Origin: an uncultured Acidobacteriota bacterium
GTDB taxonomy: Bacteria > Acidobacteriota > UBA6911 > CAINFC01
Assembly: GCA_903847975.1 (NCBI GenBank)
Contig: CAINFC010000252.1
Span: 124,001-188,000, forward strand
DNA length: 64,000 bases
Direction of reading: 5' to 3'
Shown: positions 36,468-45,160 of the stretch, piece by piece
Layout of the letters: each line of letters starts with the position of its first letter
Position numbering within the stretch: position 1 is the stretch's first letter
The notes under the pieces: generated by a model
The model's database searches: none
What the model saw: the letters and a program-made list of their open reading frames with translations, nothing else
Told to the model about the DNA's origin: nothing
Translations under genes and position numbers: made by a program

Positions 36468-37376
36468 ATGCATAGGAAGCGGTTATACACCTTTGTATTT
36501 GCTCATGATGCCCGCGCTCAAATTCGAAGATTTACCATTCCTCATTACGCTCTATATATTGCATTAGGTTTCAGCTGTATTGGATTTCTAACAACCATCT
36601 ATGGCGCTTATCATTATGTTTGGATGTCGCTGCAGATGACGACGTTCAACAGTTTGAAAGAAGAAAACAAGGAAATTAAATTAACCAATCAGAAATTTCA
36701 GATTCTTTCCAGTCGTTTGGAAGAAAAAATTTCCGCTCTGGAAGTAGCTTCCATGAAGGTCAGCATTCTTTCCGGATTGGGGTCCAAGGATACTAATTCC
36801 GGCATTGGAGGCGTAGGCGGCTATTCCTGGAGCAATACGGACAGCTCCCTGGGGACGCCGCTCAAGGACAGTTCCGGAATGGCAAACCACGAGAAAGAAA
36901 TTCGTCTTCTCGAAAAAAGGTTCCGGGATTTGCAGAATCATTTCTCGAATCTTGCTCTGCGAGGCGCCCATACCCCCAATATATGGCCGGTAAACGGGTA
37001 CCTGACCGGCGGTTTCGGATATCGATCCGATCCGTTCACTAATCAGAGAGAATTCCATGAGGGAGTCGACATTTCCGCACCCCAGGGAAAACGGGTAAAC
37101 TGCCCCGCGGACGGAGTTGTTATCTTTGCCGGTCCGTACCTGGGCTATGGAAATACTCTGGTAATCGACCATAAATTCGGCGTTACCACGCGATACGGGC
37201 ATCTGAGCCGTTTGAATGTGCGGGTAGGGCAGAAGGTGTCCCGCGGTGAATTTCTCGGTCTGGTTGGATCGACCGGAAGGAGCACCGGTTCTCACCTGCA
37301 CTACGAAGTTCGCCTGTACGACCGTTCGGTGAATCCCGTACGTTTTCTTAAAAACTATGCAAAGATAAGCGGATAA
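36468..37376 (+). CDS. M23 family (LytM-type) peptidase
   Basis: The 302-residue protein is anchored by one N-terminal membrane helix (about 27-50). It has a periplasmic coiled coil (about 55-95), a Gly/Ser linker and a C-terminal M23 domain (about 170-298). Zinc ligands are intact: H and D in FHEGVDISAP and the H-x-H in GSHLHYEV, with RYGHL and GYGNTLVIDH. It should cut peptidoglycan cross-bridges or, in other members, bind and activate amidases. AGGAGG lies 4 bases before the ATG. It has its own promoter and a strong terminator, so it is probably monocistronic apart from the upstream ORF. The region is noticeably more AT-rich than its surroundings. Confidence 0.93.
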   Translation: MHRKRLYTFVFAHDARAQIRRFTIPHYALYIALGFSCIGFLTTIYGAYHYVWMSLQMTTFNSLKEENKEIKLTNQKFQILSSRLEEKISALEVASMKVSILSGLGSKDTNSGIGGVGGYSWSNTDSSLGTPLKDSSGMANHEKEIRLLEKRFRDLQNHFSNLALRGAHTPNIWPVNGYLTGGFGYRSDPFTNQREFHEGVDISAPQGKRVNCPADGVVIFAGPYLGYGNTLVIDHKFGVTTRYGHLSRLNVRVGQKVSRGEFLGLVGSTGRSTGSHLHYEVRLYDRSVNPVRFLKNYAKISG

Positions 37377-37423
37377 AGAGGCGCCCGCTCCGGGAAGAAC
37401 CTTCCTTAATCTGCTGAAAGATC

Positions 37424-37462
37424 AACGCTGGCTTCCTTAACGGGAGGCCAGCGTTTTTTTTT
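37424..37462 (+). terminator. Rho-independent terminator after the M23 gene
   Basis: AACGCTGGC...GCCAGCGTT forms a long stem with an internal TCC/GGA extension and a short loop, followed directly by a run of nine T. It lies 48 bases after the M23 stop codon. Confidence 0.9.
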
Positions 37463-37557
37463 AACCGATCCCCAGAGAGGGGATATGTTCAAGGAGCTTT
37501 TCACGAATTGACCGCACTCCAATTCCGCTTCCTCCTACGACTGATTCCTGGCTCCCC

Positions 37558-38604
37558 GTGAATTCCCTCTCTTTTCATCCGGCTGTGAATTTTCGTGCTT
37601 TCCTCGAGAAAAAAGCACGCCAAATCGGCATTCAGCGGATTGGCTTTTGCCGCCCCTTACCTGTCCTTCATTCCCCCCAAGTCCGGGATTGGATCGCCAG
37701 GGGCTTCCATGCGGACATGCAGTGGATGCAGAAATCGCTGGACAAGCGGCTGGACTGCCGGCTGGTTTTCCCTGCTGTCCGATCCCTGATTGTGATAGCC
37801 CTTCCTTACTTTCAGGGCGAAAGGCCGAGGAATCCCCTGCATCCCTTTGGAAAGCTGGCGCGCTTTGCCTGGGGTATGGACTATCATTCCATTGTAAAGA
37901 GCAAACTGTCCGTGCTCGTCAGCGAAATCGGATCGTTTTTCCCCGGATCCTCCTGTAAAATCTTCTGCGATGACGGGCCGGTTGCGGAAAAATACTGGGC
38001 TGTCCAGGCCGGTTTAGGCTGGATAGGGAAAAACTCTCTGCTGATAACTCCCGAATATGGATCCTGGGTTGTAATCGGAGTGATCATGACCGACCTGGAC
38101 CTGGAGCCGGACTCCCCGCTGGTCGACCGCTGCGGCGACTGTCGGCTTTGCCTGGACAACTGTCCGACCAGCGCCATCGTGGAGCCTCGTATCGTCCACG
38201 CCGGCCGCTGCATCTCCTATTGGAATATCGAAAGCAGGAAGAGCCCCCCGGAAGAACAACGCTCCCAGCACCTGGGCTGGATTTTTGGCTGCGACCGCTG
38301 CCAGGAAGTCTGTCCGAAAAACCGTAAAATCCCGGAACGGTCACCGGGAAAAGCTTTTTACGAAAATTCCTGGAAATCCTTCTCTCCGGGGACAATGCTT
38401 GCCGCAACGGATGGTGAGGTTCGCCGCTTTTTTCATCAGACCAGCCTGCAAAGGCTGGGCAGGATTCGACTTCTTTGTAATCTGCTGATTGCCATGGGCA
38501 ACCAGAATAATCCTTCCTTTATACCCTTCTTCCGCCAGGCCCGGAAAGATTCCAGTCCGGAAGTTCAGGATTGTGCCGCCTGGGCTTTCCGCCGGCTGTC
38601 TTAG
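37558..38604 (+). CDS. queG: Epoxyqueuosine reductase
   Basis: QueG carries out the last step of queuosine synthesis, reducing epoxyqueuosine in tRNA with cobalamin and two [4Fe-4S] clusters. The 348-residue protein has the N-terminal cobalamin-binding domain (CDDGPVAEKYWAVQAGLGWIGKNSLLI). It also has a ferredoxin-like module with CGDCRLCLDNCPT and the second set CDRCQEVCPKN, and a C-terminal HEAT-like tail. The start is a GTG at 37558. Other queuosine genes are not in the window. Confidence 0.93.
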   Translation: MNSLSFHPAVNFRAFLEKKARQIGIQRIGFCRPLPVLHSPQVRDWIARGFHADMQWMQKSLDKRLDCRLVFPAVRSLIVIALPYFQGERPRNPLHPFGKLARFAWGMDYHSIVKSKLSVLVSEIGSFFPGSSCKIFCDDGPVAEKYWAVQAGLGWIGKNSLLITPEYGSWVVIGVIMTDLDLEPDSPLVDRCGDCRLCLDNCPTSAIVEPRIVHAGRCISYWNIESRKSPPEEQRSQHLGWIFGCDRCQEVCPKNRKIPERSPGKAFYENSWKSFSPGTMLAATDGEVRRFFHQTSLQRLGRIRLLCNLLIAMGNQNNPSFIPFFRQARKDSSPEVQDCAAWAFRRLS

Positions 38605-38734
38605 CTCCCGGCGCCGCGGCCCGGAACACCTGAATTTCTTTTCCTCCCGAAATGGGAATATACTTAGGTATTCGATTTTCCTGAGCAGGGAACTCAATCG
38701 GATAAAATGGTTTTATAAAACCGGAGAGAGGGAA

Positions 38735-39739
38735 ATGGATTTGCGAATCAATACAGTGACTCCCGCGATGGGTATTCCCGGCGGCGAGGTGGTCATCCAA
38801 TGTGACGGTTTTGACTGTTCGATCGAAACCCCTGGAGAGGTACTGTTCGGGGGAGATCCGGGAGAAACCGTAAGTTGTTCGGAAAACCGGGTTATTGCCC
38901 GCATTGCCGGGACCGGCAGCGGCTCCGGCGTGGCGCTGAAGACCGACGAGGGTCAGACCAAAACCTTTCCATTCCTTATGGGACAGCGGATTGCTGATGA
39001 ACTCCATCCGGTTTGCAATCCGATCATGGACCGCTATGGAGATATTCTGGTTACGCTCAGCGGGTCGCGCGGGCAAAAAGTTCCTTTTTCCGTTTTTAAA
39101 ATCACCATGGGACACGAAAAGGAGCCCTATCTCGCGGATATCATCAACCCCAGCGGCATGGCGTTCGATGTCCATGGGGATCTGTACATCTCCAGCCGCC
39201 AGGATGGAATCGTTTACAAGGTGGATGAAAACCGTCACATCAAGCGGTTCGCCGACAACCTGGGAACGGCAACCGGTCTGGTCTTCGACGCCGAAGGATA
39301 CCTCTATGTGGGAGACCGGAGCGGCTCCATCATCCGCCTCGATCCGGATGGTACGCCCATGGTTTATGCCACCCTGGAACCCAGTATTTCCGCCTATCAC
39401 ATGGCCTTTGGCCCCGATGGCCGCCTCTATGTCTCCGGCCCGACGCTCTCTTCCCAGGACACCATCTATTGCATCGAATCCAACGGGGAGGTCAAGCCTT
39501 TCTTCCGCGGATTAGGCCGCCCCCAGGGCCTGGTGTTCGATCATCAGGGCTTTCTTTACGTGGGTGCTTCCTACCTGGGAGCCAAAGGGGTATGGAAGCT
39601 GGATTGGCTCGGCCAGATCGAGCATTTTATTGCCGGCCCGGTTATGGTCGGCCTGGTGTTTGACGCCTACGGCAACCTGTATCTGGCGGATACCCACTCC
39701 CTGTATTATCTCCCCCTGGGTTCCACAATGCCCAGCTGA
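38735..39739 (+). CDS. IPT/TIG plus NHL/SMP-30-type beta-propeller protein
   Basis: The 334-residue protein starts with an IPT/TIG-like Ig domain (about 1-80: VTPAMGIPGGEVVIQCDGFD). A six-bladed propeller follows, with repeats such as NPSGMAFDVHGDLYISSR, TGLVFDAEGYLYVGDR, YHMAFGPDGRLYVSGP, QGLVFDHQGFLYVGAS and VGLVFDAYGNLYLAD. There is no signal peptide. Gluconolactonase-like proteins share this propeller, but metal-site residues cannot be assigned by eye, so an enzymatic role is open. GGAGAGAGGG precedes the ATG at 38735; an open frame back to 38489 overlaps queG and is not used. It is convergent with the roadblock-type gene. Confidence 0.75.
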   Translation: MDLRINTVTPAMGIPGGEVVIQCDGFDCSIETPGEVLFGGDPGETVSCSENRVIARIAGTGSGSGVALKTDEGQTKTFPFLMGQRIADELHPVCNPIMDRYGDILVTLSGSRGQKVPFSVFKITMGHEKEPYLADIINPSGMAFDVHGDLYISSRQDGIVYKVDENRHIKRFADNLGTATGLVFDAEGYLYVGDRSGSIIRLDPDGTPMVYATLEPSISAYHMAFGPDGRLYVSGPTLSSQDTIYCIESNGEVKPFFRGLGRPQGLVFDHQGFLYVGASYLGAKGVWKLDWLGQIEHFIAGPVMVGLVFDAYGNLYLADTHSLYYLPLGSTMPS

Positions 39740-39763
39740 TCCGCCCTTTTTCGGGCAATCGCT

Positions 39764-40390
39764 TTAGCGCAACAAAGCGGCCATTTCTTCCGCCACAGAG
39801 CTCAGCTTGATTTTGGCCAGAGCAAGATTGCCCGTGGGCGCAAGGACCAGCAAAATGTGGAAGTGGGCTTTCCCTGCCGAAGCCTGCTGGTGCGCTGCTT
39901 CATCGACGCAGCGGACCAGCACCTGGGAACGCTCCGCCTGGATATGCACCAGTTCGCTCCTCCCCAGGCCCATGTTTTCGCTGGCCTTTTGAGACTTCAG
40001 GAGAATTTCGTTGGCGATGGCTCCCACTTCCTCAAGATTGGCCATACTGCCCTCGCAGGCCTCTGCCAGTTCGCCCGCGGGAGAAAAGACCCCCGCACCG
40101 CAAAACCCGTCGACTTCCTTGAGCCTGGCCAGCTGAATTGGGATAAGGGCTCTTCTTTCCCCTTCGGCCGGCCTGCCGGACATTTTGCCTGAGGCCGGCG
40201 GCCGACCCTCCTGACCATGGACACCCGCCACGGCTGCATCCCTGGCTTTGGAAGCGGTCCCCTCCGCGGCTTCCGGCCGGGAGGCCTCCGAAGCTCTTCC
40301 CGAGGCTTTTCCATGGCACGAGGGAGCATCCGGCAGGTTGAGCAGCTTGCTCCCCTTCAGTCGGGTATGTGTCGTTTCCATCCATTTCAT
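39764..40390 (-). CDS. Roadblock/LC7-like domain protein
   Basis: The 208-residue protein has a low-complexity N-terminal half (about 20-85, Ala/Gly/Pro/Glu-rich). The C-terminal domain (about 90-205) runs from RLKEVDGFCGAGVFSPAGEL to FHILLVLAPTGNLALAKIKLSSV. The last part aligns by eye with the end of the adjacent response regulator (FLVLAFRPECNLVLAKRKLESF), so the two carry related roadblock-type modules. Such domains serve as regulatory partners, often of small GTPases such as MglA, in gliding or polarity systems; no GTPase gene is seen here. An in-frame GTG at 40405 is a possible alternative start. Confidence 0.65.
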   Translation of the reverse strand: MKWMETTHTRLKGSKLLNLPDAPSCHGKASGRASEASRPEAAEGTASKARDAAVAGVHGQEGRPPASGKMSGRPAEGERRALIPIQLARLKEVDGFCGAGVFSPAGELAEACEGSMANLEEVGAIANEILLKSQKASENMGLGRSELVHIQAERSQVLVRCVDEAAHQQASAGKAHFHILLVLAPTGNLALAKIKLSSVAEEMAALLR

Positions 40391-40483
40391 AATTTCATTT
40401 CCCACCGATGCAAGAAGGAGGATCCGTTTCCATCCCGTATGTTCTCCTGGCCCCTTCCCTGCCTCAACCGATGCAGGCCGGGC

Positions 40484-41740
40484 CTACAAGGACATTTTCT
40501 CCTTCAGATTTTTCGCGAAGCTTTCCAGTTTTCTTTTTGCCAGGACCAGATTACACTCCGGCCGGAAGGCCAGAACCAGAAAAAAGTCCTCCATCCCGGA
40601 GGGGGCCTGCCCGCTTTCGATCTCACCCCGCTCCACCCTCTTGACAAGAATGTGGGCCATAGAGGTCTGCAGGTGGAACAGGCAATCCCCGCCCAATTGG
40701 TGCCGGGAATCTTTTTGGCGCCATTCTTTCAGGATGGCGTGCAGGCCGGCTCCCCAGCCGGACAGAGACGGCCGCTCGATTCCTAAAAAATCGACAGCCC
40801 GGCTTTCCCGGAACAGGCCGGCCCCCAGGAGGTCCTCCAGCTGCCGCAGCTCCGGAAGCTGGCCGAGCAGCATTCCTTCCTTTTCTATGCCTCCCCATGG
40901 CTCGGGTTCTTCCTGCGGGGAAGAGCCAGCGGAGCCTTCCGCTTCCGGCGCCGCATGGGGGGCCGACTCTTCCGACGGTTGCTTTTGCGAACCGGGGAGG
41001 TCTTCGGAGGTCATTCCTTCGGACGGGCCCAGCACCCGCCCGAAGGCCTTCAATTCATCCCGCCGCCGCACCCCCTCCATCAGCAGGCTGGTTAAGGTCC
41101 ACTGGATTCTCCGGCTGACTTTGGCCCTCTTGATTTCCCGGAAGAATATCCGGACACGAGGCAGGCTCAGCATGGCAAAAACGGCTTCTTCCGCCTCCAA
41201 CCCACCGTAAAAGGCATCGTACAGTTCGCCGCTGCGGAAATAGAAATGCCCTTTGCCGGGCGGCTCCTCTTCCGAATCGTTTTCAATTTCCACCAGGCAG
41301 GTTTTTCTTTCCCAGGAGATGAACTGCAGGAAGTTATCCAGCGAGATCCCGCTCATGGAGCCCCGGTTGGCGGCCCAATCCAGGCTTTCCCTGACTTGCG
41401 GCAGCAGCGTTTCGGCAACCAGAGGCTTGCTTAGAATCTTGATGGCCCCGTTTTCGTAAAGCAACTTCTCAATGGAAGAGGTGGGATATCCGGAAATGAA
41501 AATGACCGGGGTATGCAGACGTTCCGTGGTAAGCCGCGCCAGCAATTCAACCCCGTCCATCTCCGGCATCTTCAAATCGGAAATGATCAGGTCGATCTCC
41601 GCCGACTGCAGCACCGCCAGGGCCTGTTTGCCGTTTTCCGCCTGGAACGTTTCTACTTCTCCCCGTAACTGGCTCCGCAACAGGGATTCCAGCCAATCGC
41701 GAATACTTTCTTCGTCGTCGACGATCAGGACCTTTTTCAT
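40484..41740 (-). CDS. Response regulator: REC, DUF4388 (PATAN-like) and roadblock-like domains
   Basis: The 418-residue protein has a receiver domain (1-125) with the acidic pair DD8-9, phospho-acceptor Asp55 in LIISDLKMPEMDG and Lys105 in ILSKPL. A DUF4388 domain (about 130-230) follows: SLDNFLQFISWERKTCLVEI, FYFRSGELYDAFYGG, EEAVFAML. Next are a Glu/Pro-rich linker and a C-terminal roadblock-like domain (about 300-418). There is no DNA-binding domain, so output is probably by protein contact. The next gene on the strand encodes the related roadblock protein. The cognate kinase is not adjacent; the orphan kinase at 12-14 kb is one candidate. Confidence 0.87.
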   Translation of the reverse strand: MKKVLIVDDEESIRDWLESLLRSQLRGEVETFQAENGKQALAVLQSAEIDLIISDLKMPEMDGVELLARLTTERLHTPVIFISGYPTSSIEKLLYENGAIKILSKPLVAETLLPQVRESLDWAANRGSMSGISLDNFLQFISWERKTCLVEIENDSEEEPPGKGHFYFRSGELYDAFYGGLEAEEAVFAMLSLPRVRIFFREIKRAKVSRRIQWTLTSLLMEGVRRRDELKAFGRVLGPSEGMTSEDLPGSQKQPSEESAPHAAPEAEGSAGSSPQEEPEPWGGIEKEGMLLGQLPELRQLEDLLGAGLFRESRAVDFLGIERPSLSGWGAGLHAILKEWRQKDSRHQLGGDCLFHLQTSMAHILVKRVERGEIESGQAPSGMEDFFLVLAFRPECNLVLAKRKLESFAKNLKEKMSL

Positions 41741-41778
41741 AAAAATCCAGCCCCACGGAGCAGCCGCCGATGGTTATT

Positions 41779-43107
41779 TCATTTTATTTCATTTTTGAAA
41801 AGGGAAACCGCCTCTCCGGCCAGGAGAATGACGGCGACCAGGTTGAACAGGGCCTGCAGCCCATTCAAAAAATCGCCGTAAAGCCAAACCAAATCAATCG
41901 TCGAAATCGCTCCGACGGGCACGATCAGGCAGTAGGCCCACCGGTAGGGTAGAGCCACCTTGCGCCCCAGTAGGAACTCAAAGGACTTTTCCCCGTAGTA
42001 GGACCACCCGATCAGGTTGGTATAGGCAAAAAGCGTGCAGCTGACGGCAACAATCCAACCGCCCCATCCGGGCAGGGCGGCATGGAATCCGGAAGCCACC
42101 AGCGGAGCCCCGCGTAAGCCGCTGGACCACACGCCGGAAACGGTGATCACCATGGCGGTCGTAGTGCAGGTGATAAAAGTGATGACGAAGCAGTCCAGCA
42201 TGGCAATCAGCCCCTGACGGACGGGAAGCCGGCTCTGGGAAACCCCATAAAGGTAAGCGGCGGTTCCCAGGCCCGCCTCGTTGGCGTAAACGCCTCTGGC
42301 CAGCCCGAACCGCATGGCCTGCCACACGCCGGCCCCGGCAAAACCGCCCAGAGCAGCCTGGGGGCTGAAGGCGGCCTGGAATATCAGCAGGAGGGTGGCC
42401 GGCAGCCGGTCGAGGAAAAAGACAAAAACCAACAGGGAGCCGCCCACATACAGCAGGAGCTTCAGGGGCACCAGCTTTTCCGCCCAGGCCGCAATGCGCT
42501 TCAATCCGCCGATCACCACCAGAAAAACGGCCACAAACAGGCTCGCCGCGCTGACCCAGCGGGGAACGGAAAATTCGGATTCCAGCACCGTGCTGATGGT
42601 ATTCGATTGCACCATGGGACCGGTGGAGGCCGCCGCCAGCCCGGCCACCAGGGCAAATACCGCTGCCAAAAAAGGCCAGCGCAGGCCGTCGCGCAGGTAG
42701 TACATCGGTCCTGCCGAATAGCGGCCATCGGGGTCCTTCACCCGGAAATGAAAACCGAGCAGCGCTTCCGTGAACTTCAAAGCCATGCTCAGCCCTCCGG
42801 CAATCCACATCCAGAATACCGCCCCCGGACCTCCCGTGGCGATGGCGGTTGCCACTCCGGCAATATTCCCGCTGCCGATCGCTCCGGCCAGCATCGTCAG
42901 GAAGGAGCGCCAGGGAGAAATTTCACCCCCCTGGTCCGCCTGCCCCGGTTCAACGGAAAAAGCGGCCACACAGGCCCGGCGAAAAGAACGGATCTGAGGC
43001 AGGCCGAGACGGAAGGTCAGGTAAAAAGAAACCAGCAGAAAAAAAACCAGCGTAGGCGGACCCCAGACCGCCCCGCTCAAAACGCTGAAAAGCTGTTCGG
43101 CAGTCAT
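41779..43107 (-). CDS. Sodium:alanine/glycine symporter (AGCS family)
   Basis: The 442-residue membrane protein has about ten hydrophobic segments and the AGCS signature GAIGSGNIAGVATAIATGGPGAVFWMW. It also has FHFRVKDPDGRYSAGPMYYL, GVYANEAGLGTAAYLYG and GWSYYGEKSFEFLLG. It imports small neutral amino acids with Na+. The ATG at 43107 has GAGG 10 bases upstream; an open extension to 43272 runs into pduT and is not used. It follows pduT by 124 bases on the same strand and could be cotranscribed. Confidence 0.92.
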   Translation of the reverse strand: MTAEQLFSVLSGAVWGPPTLVFFLLVSFYLTFRLGLPQIRSFRRACVAAFSVEPGQADQGGEISPWRSFLTMLAGAIGSGNIAGVATAIATGGPGAVFWMWIAGGLSMALKFTEALLGFHFRVKDPDGRYSAGPMYYLRDGLRWPFLAAVFALVAGLAAASTGPMVQSNTISTVLESEFSVPRWVSAASLFVAVFLVVIGGLKRIAAWAEKLVPLKLLLYVGGSLLVFVFFLDRLPATLLLIFQAAFSPQAALGGFAGAGVWQAMRFGLARGVYANEAGLGTAAYLYGVSQSRLPVRQGLIAMLDCFVITFITCTTTAMVITVSGVWSSGLRGAPLVASGFHAALPGWGGWIVAVSCTLFAYTNLIGWSYYGEKSFEFLLGRKVALPYRWAYCLIVPVGAISTIDLVWLYGDFLNGLQALFNLVAVILLAGEAVSLFKNEIK

Positions 43108-43231
43108 CCGCGGATGCCTCGGAAAAACCTTGCCCAGCGCCAGGTCCCGGCGTTGCAAAGGAGGCCGATCCTTCTCCTGGCCCATCCGGCCCGGAAGAAA
43201 GGAACGGTATCCGGCGCCCGCCGAAGAAGAT

Positions 43232-43795
43232 TCAAATGAATTCTCCAAACAGCTCCGGACGCGGAGCTGCAATCACCACCTGATGGACCAGCATGCCACG
43301 CTGGCTGACGGCGGAGGCAGCCGCTTCCACCGCGGCGGTGACGGCCGCGACACTCCCGGTCAGCATCAGGTATCCTTTGCCGCCGACCGCCATGGCCACA
43401 TGAATTCGAAACACCAGCACATCCGCCGCTTTGGCAGCGGCATCGGCCCCCTCGAGGATGCTGGCTGCGGAAAAGGACTCCACCACTCCCAGAGATTCCG
43501 CGTTAAATCCAGACAAATCCACCGCACCGCTCAGAGCGGGAAAGCACTGCTCATGGATATTGGGGATGACCAGCTCTTCAATCAGAAAGCCGGAGCTTGC
43601 GGAAATTCCGGCATCCACGCTGGCGCGCACCGCGGCGACATCGCCGCCGACCAGAATCAGGTACTTCCCGGAGCAGATGGTTCGGGCCAGGATCAGCTTC
43701 ACCGCCGAGGCTTTCAGCATGGCGTCCTGGGCAACCTGACCGGCGGCAATGCTGGAAAGCTCAAGCATCCCAATGGCGGATTGACTCGCAATCAT
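43232..43795 (-). CDS. pduT: Tandem-BMC shell protein, PduT type
   Basis: The 187-residue protein contains two bacterial-microcompartment domains. Domain 1 (about 5-90): AIGMLELSSIAAGQVAQDAML, TICSGKYLILVGGDVAAV. Domain 2 (about 100-185): SLGVVESFSAASILEGADAAAKAA, MAVGGKGYLMLTGSVAAV. The layout and sequence match PduT, a trimeric shell protein with an Fe-S cluster in its pore. Candidate ligands here are Cys41 and Cys84; which one binds the cluster is not resolvable. GAGG lies 8 bases before the ATG at 43795. It follows pduS by 25 bases. No other shell or core enzyme gene is in the window. Confidence 0.9.
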   Translation of the reverse strand: MIASQSAIGMLELSSIAAGQVAQDAMLKASAVKLILARTICSGKYLILVGGDVAAVRASVDAGISASSGFLIEELVIPNIHEQCFPALSGAVDLSGFNAESLGVVESFSAASILEGADAAAKAADVLVFRIHVAMAVGGKGYLMLTGSVAAVTAAVEAAASAVSQRGMLVHQVVIAAPRPELFGEFI

Positions 43796-43820
43796 AGAAA
43801 GAACCTCATCCCTCGCCTTT

Positions 43821-45125
43821 TCAGGCTTCCACAATTATTTCCGGGTCTATCGCCGTCACGCGTCCGTCCATGGAGGAGTGCAGGCTGCAGCCCAACTGCC
43901 CTTCCTTTACAGCGGCCACCAGAGTCCCCTTGGCCACCCGATCCCCGGGCCGGACCACCGCTTCGGCGGGCGGTCCCACGTGCTGCTTTTTCGGCAGCAC
44001 AATGCGCCGGGTTTCCAGAACCCCGGGCCGCAGCGGCCCGTGGTTGTCATAGCGATCCAGACCCAGCCGGCGAATCAGGTTGGGCAGAGGTGTCTTACGC
44101 CCTTCCGCCATGGGACGAACCTGGCAAGGCTGTCCGGCCTGGGGATGCTTCTTGCCGGCAGCGCGGATCATCTGTTTGGACTGCACGCACACGTTTTTAG
44201 GATCCAGGCCTTCCGGGCATGCGTACAGGGAACACAGGTTGCATTCACAGCAGAACTCGGTGCCGGGAACCATGGTGGTCCCGCGGGAAGTGAACACCAG
44301 GCCCCGCATGGCCTTGTGCGGTTCGATCGGATGACCCAATAAATAGCGCGGGCAAAGCTCCGTGCAGAAAGAACATTGGTCGCACGCCGATTTGCCGATG
44401 CGGTTAATGACCTGGTAGGTCATCTTTCTTCGCTGCACCAGCGGGTGGTCGACCGGCAGGACCAGGAATCCCCCGCAGGTCTTGGTTACCGGCCGCTGCA
44501 CATCGGTTTCCAGGATACCCATCATCGGACCGCCGATCAGCAGATGATAGGAAGGGCAGGTGGCCCCGCCCGCAGCGGCAATGGCTTCGGCATAGGAAAT
44601 CCCGACCGGCACACGCACCGTACAGGGCGTGCGGACCGCGCCAGCCACCGTGAGAAACTTTTCCACCACCGGGGTTCGATGGTGCACATTCCACAGGGTC
44701 TCCACATTGCAGACCACCGCGCCGACGTCCAGCGGGAGAGCCCCGGGTGGAATGACGCGCCCGACCGTTTCTTTCACCAGGACGAACTCGTCGCCGGTGG
44801 GGTAATAGTCCCCCAGCGCGTGGACCCGCACGGAGTCCCCCACCAGCGATCCGACCCGCGCGATGACATCGGTATATTTGTTTTTGATACCGATGATGCC
44901 CTGCCGGGCATGAGCCAGCCCCATGACCCGCTTCAGTCCGGAAATGACTTCTTCCGGATAATGCCGCAAAATCTCCTTGTCCTTGTGCATCAGGGGTTCG
45001 CATTCGGCAGCATTGACCACGACCACTTCCGCCGGGCGCAGCAGCTTGGCATAGGTGGGAAAGCCCGCCCCGCCGGCGCCGACCACGCCGTTGGATTGCA
45101 GTTCCTGAAGGTCCGGGGGAATCAT
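43821..45125 (-). CDS. pduS: PduS-type RnfC-like electron-transfer protein
   Basis: The 434-residue protein has the RnfC/NuoF-like flavin-nucleotide fold (GVVGAGGAGFPTYAKL, NAAECEPLMHKDKE) and an SLBB segment. It has two ferredoxin-type cysteine sets (CDQCSFCTELCPRY, then CCECNLCSLYACPEG) and a C-terminal lipoyl-like domain (VRPGDRVAKGTLVAAV). PduS feeds electrons to cobalamin reactivation in propanediol microcompartments and docks to PduT. Adjacency to pduT supports that assignment. It starts 35 bases after hpt on the same strand. Confidence 0.9.
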   Translation of the reverse strand: MIPPDLQELQSNGVVGAGGAGFPTYAKLLRPAEVVVVNAAECEPLMHKDKEILRHYPEEVISGLKRVMGLAHARQGIIGIKNKYTDVIARVGSLVGDSVRVHALGDYYPTGDEFVLVKETVGRVIPPGALPLDVGAVVCNVETLWNVHHRTPVVEKFLTVAGAVRTPCTVRVPVGISYAEAIAAAGGATCPSYHLLIGGPMMGILETDVQRPVTKTCGGFLVLPVDHPLVQRRKMTYQVINRIGKSACDQCSFCTELCPRYLLGHPIEPHKAMRGLVFTSRGTTMVPGTEFCCECNLCSLYACPEGLDPKNVCVQSKQMIRAAGKKHPQAGQPCQVRPMAEGRKTPLPNLIRRLGLDRYDNHGPLRPGVLETRRIVLPKKQHVGPPAEAVVRPGDRVAKGTLVAAVKEGQLGCSLHSSMDGRVTAIDPEIIVEA

Positions 45126-45160
45126 GTCTGGTGGCGGAAGAGACGCAATGCGGTGATAGG

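Noticed and set aside
38489-38734. N-terminal extension of the beta-propeller gene
   Set aside because: It overlaps the end of queG, and a strong ribosome-binding site lies just before the ATG at 38735.
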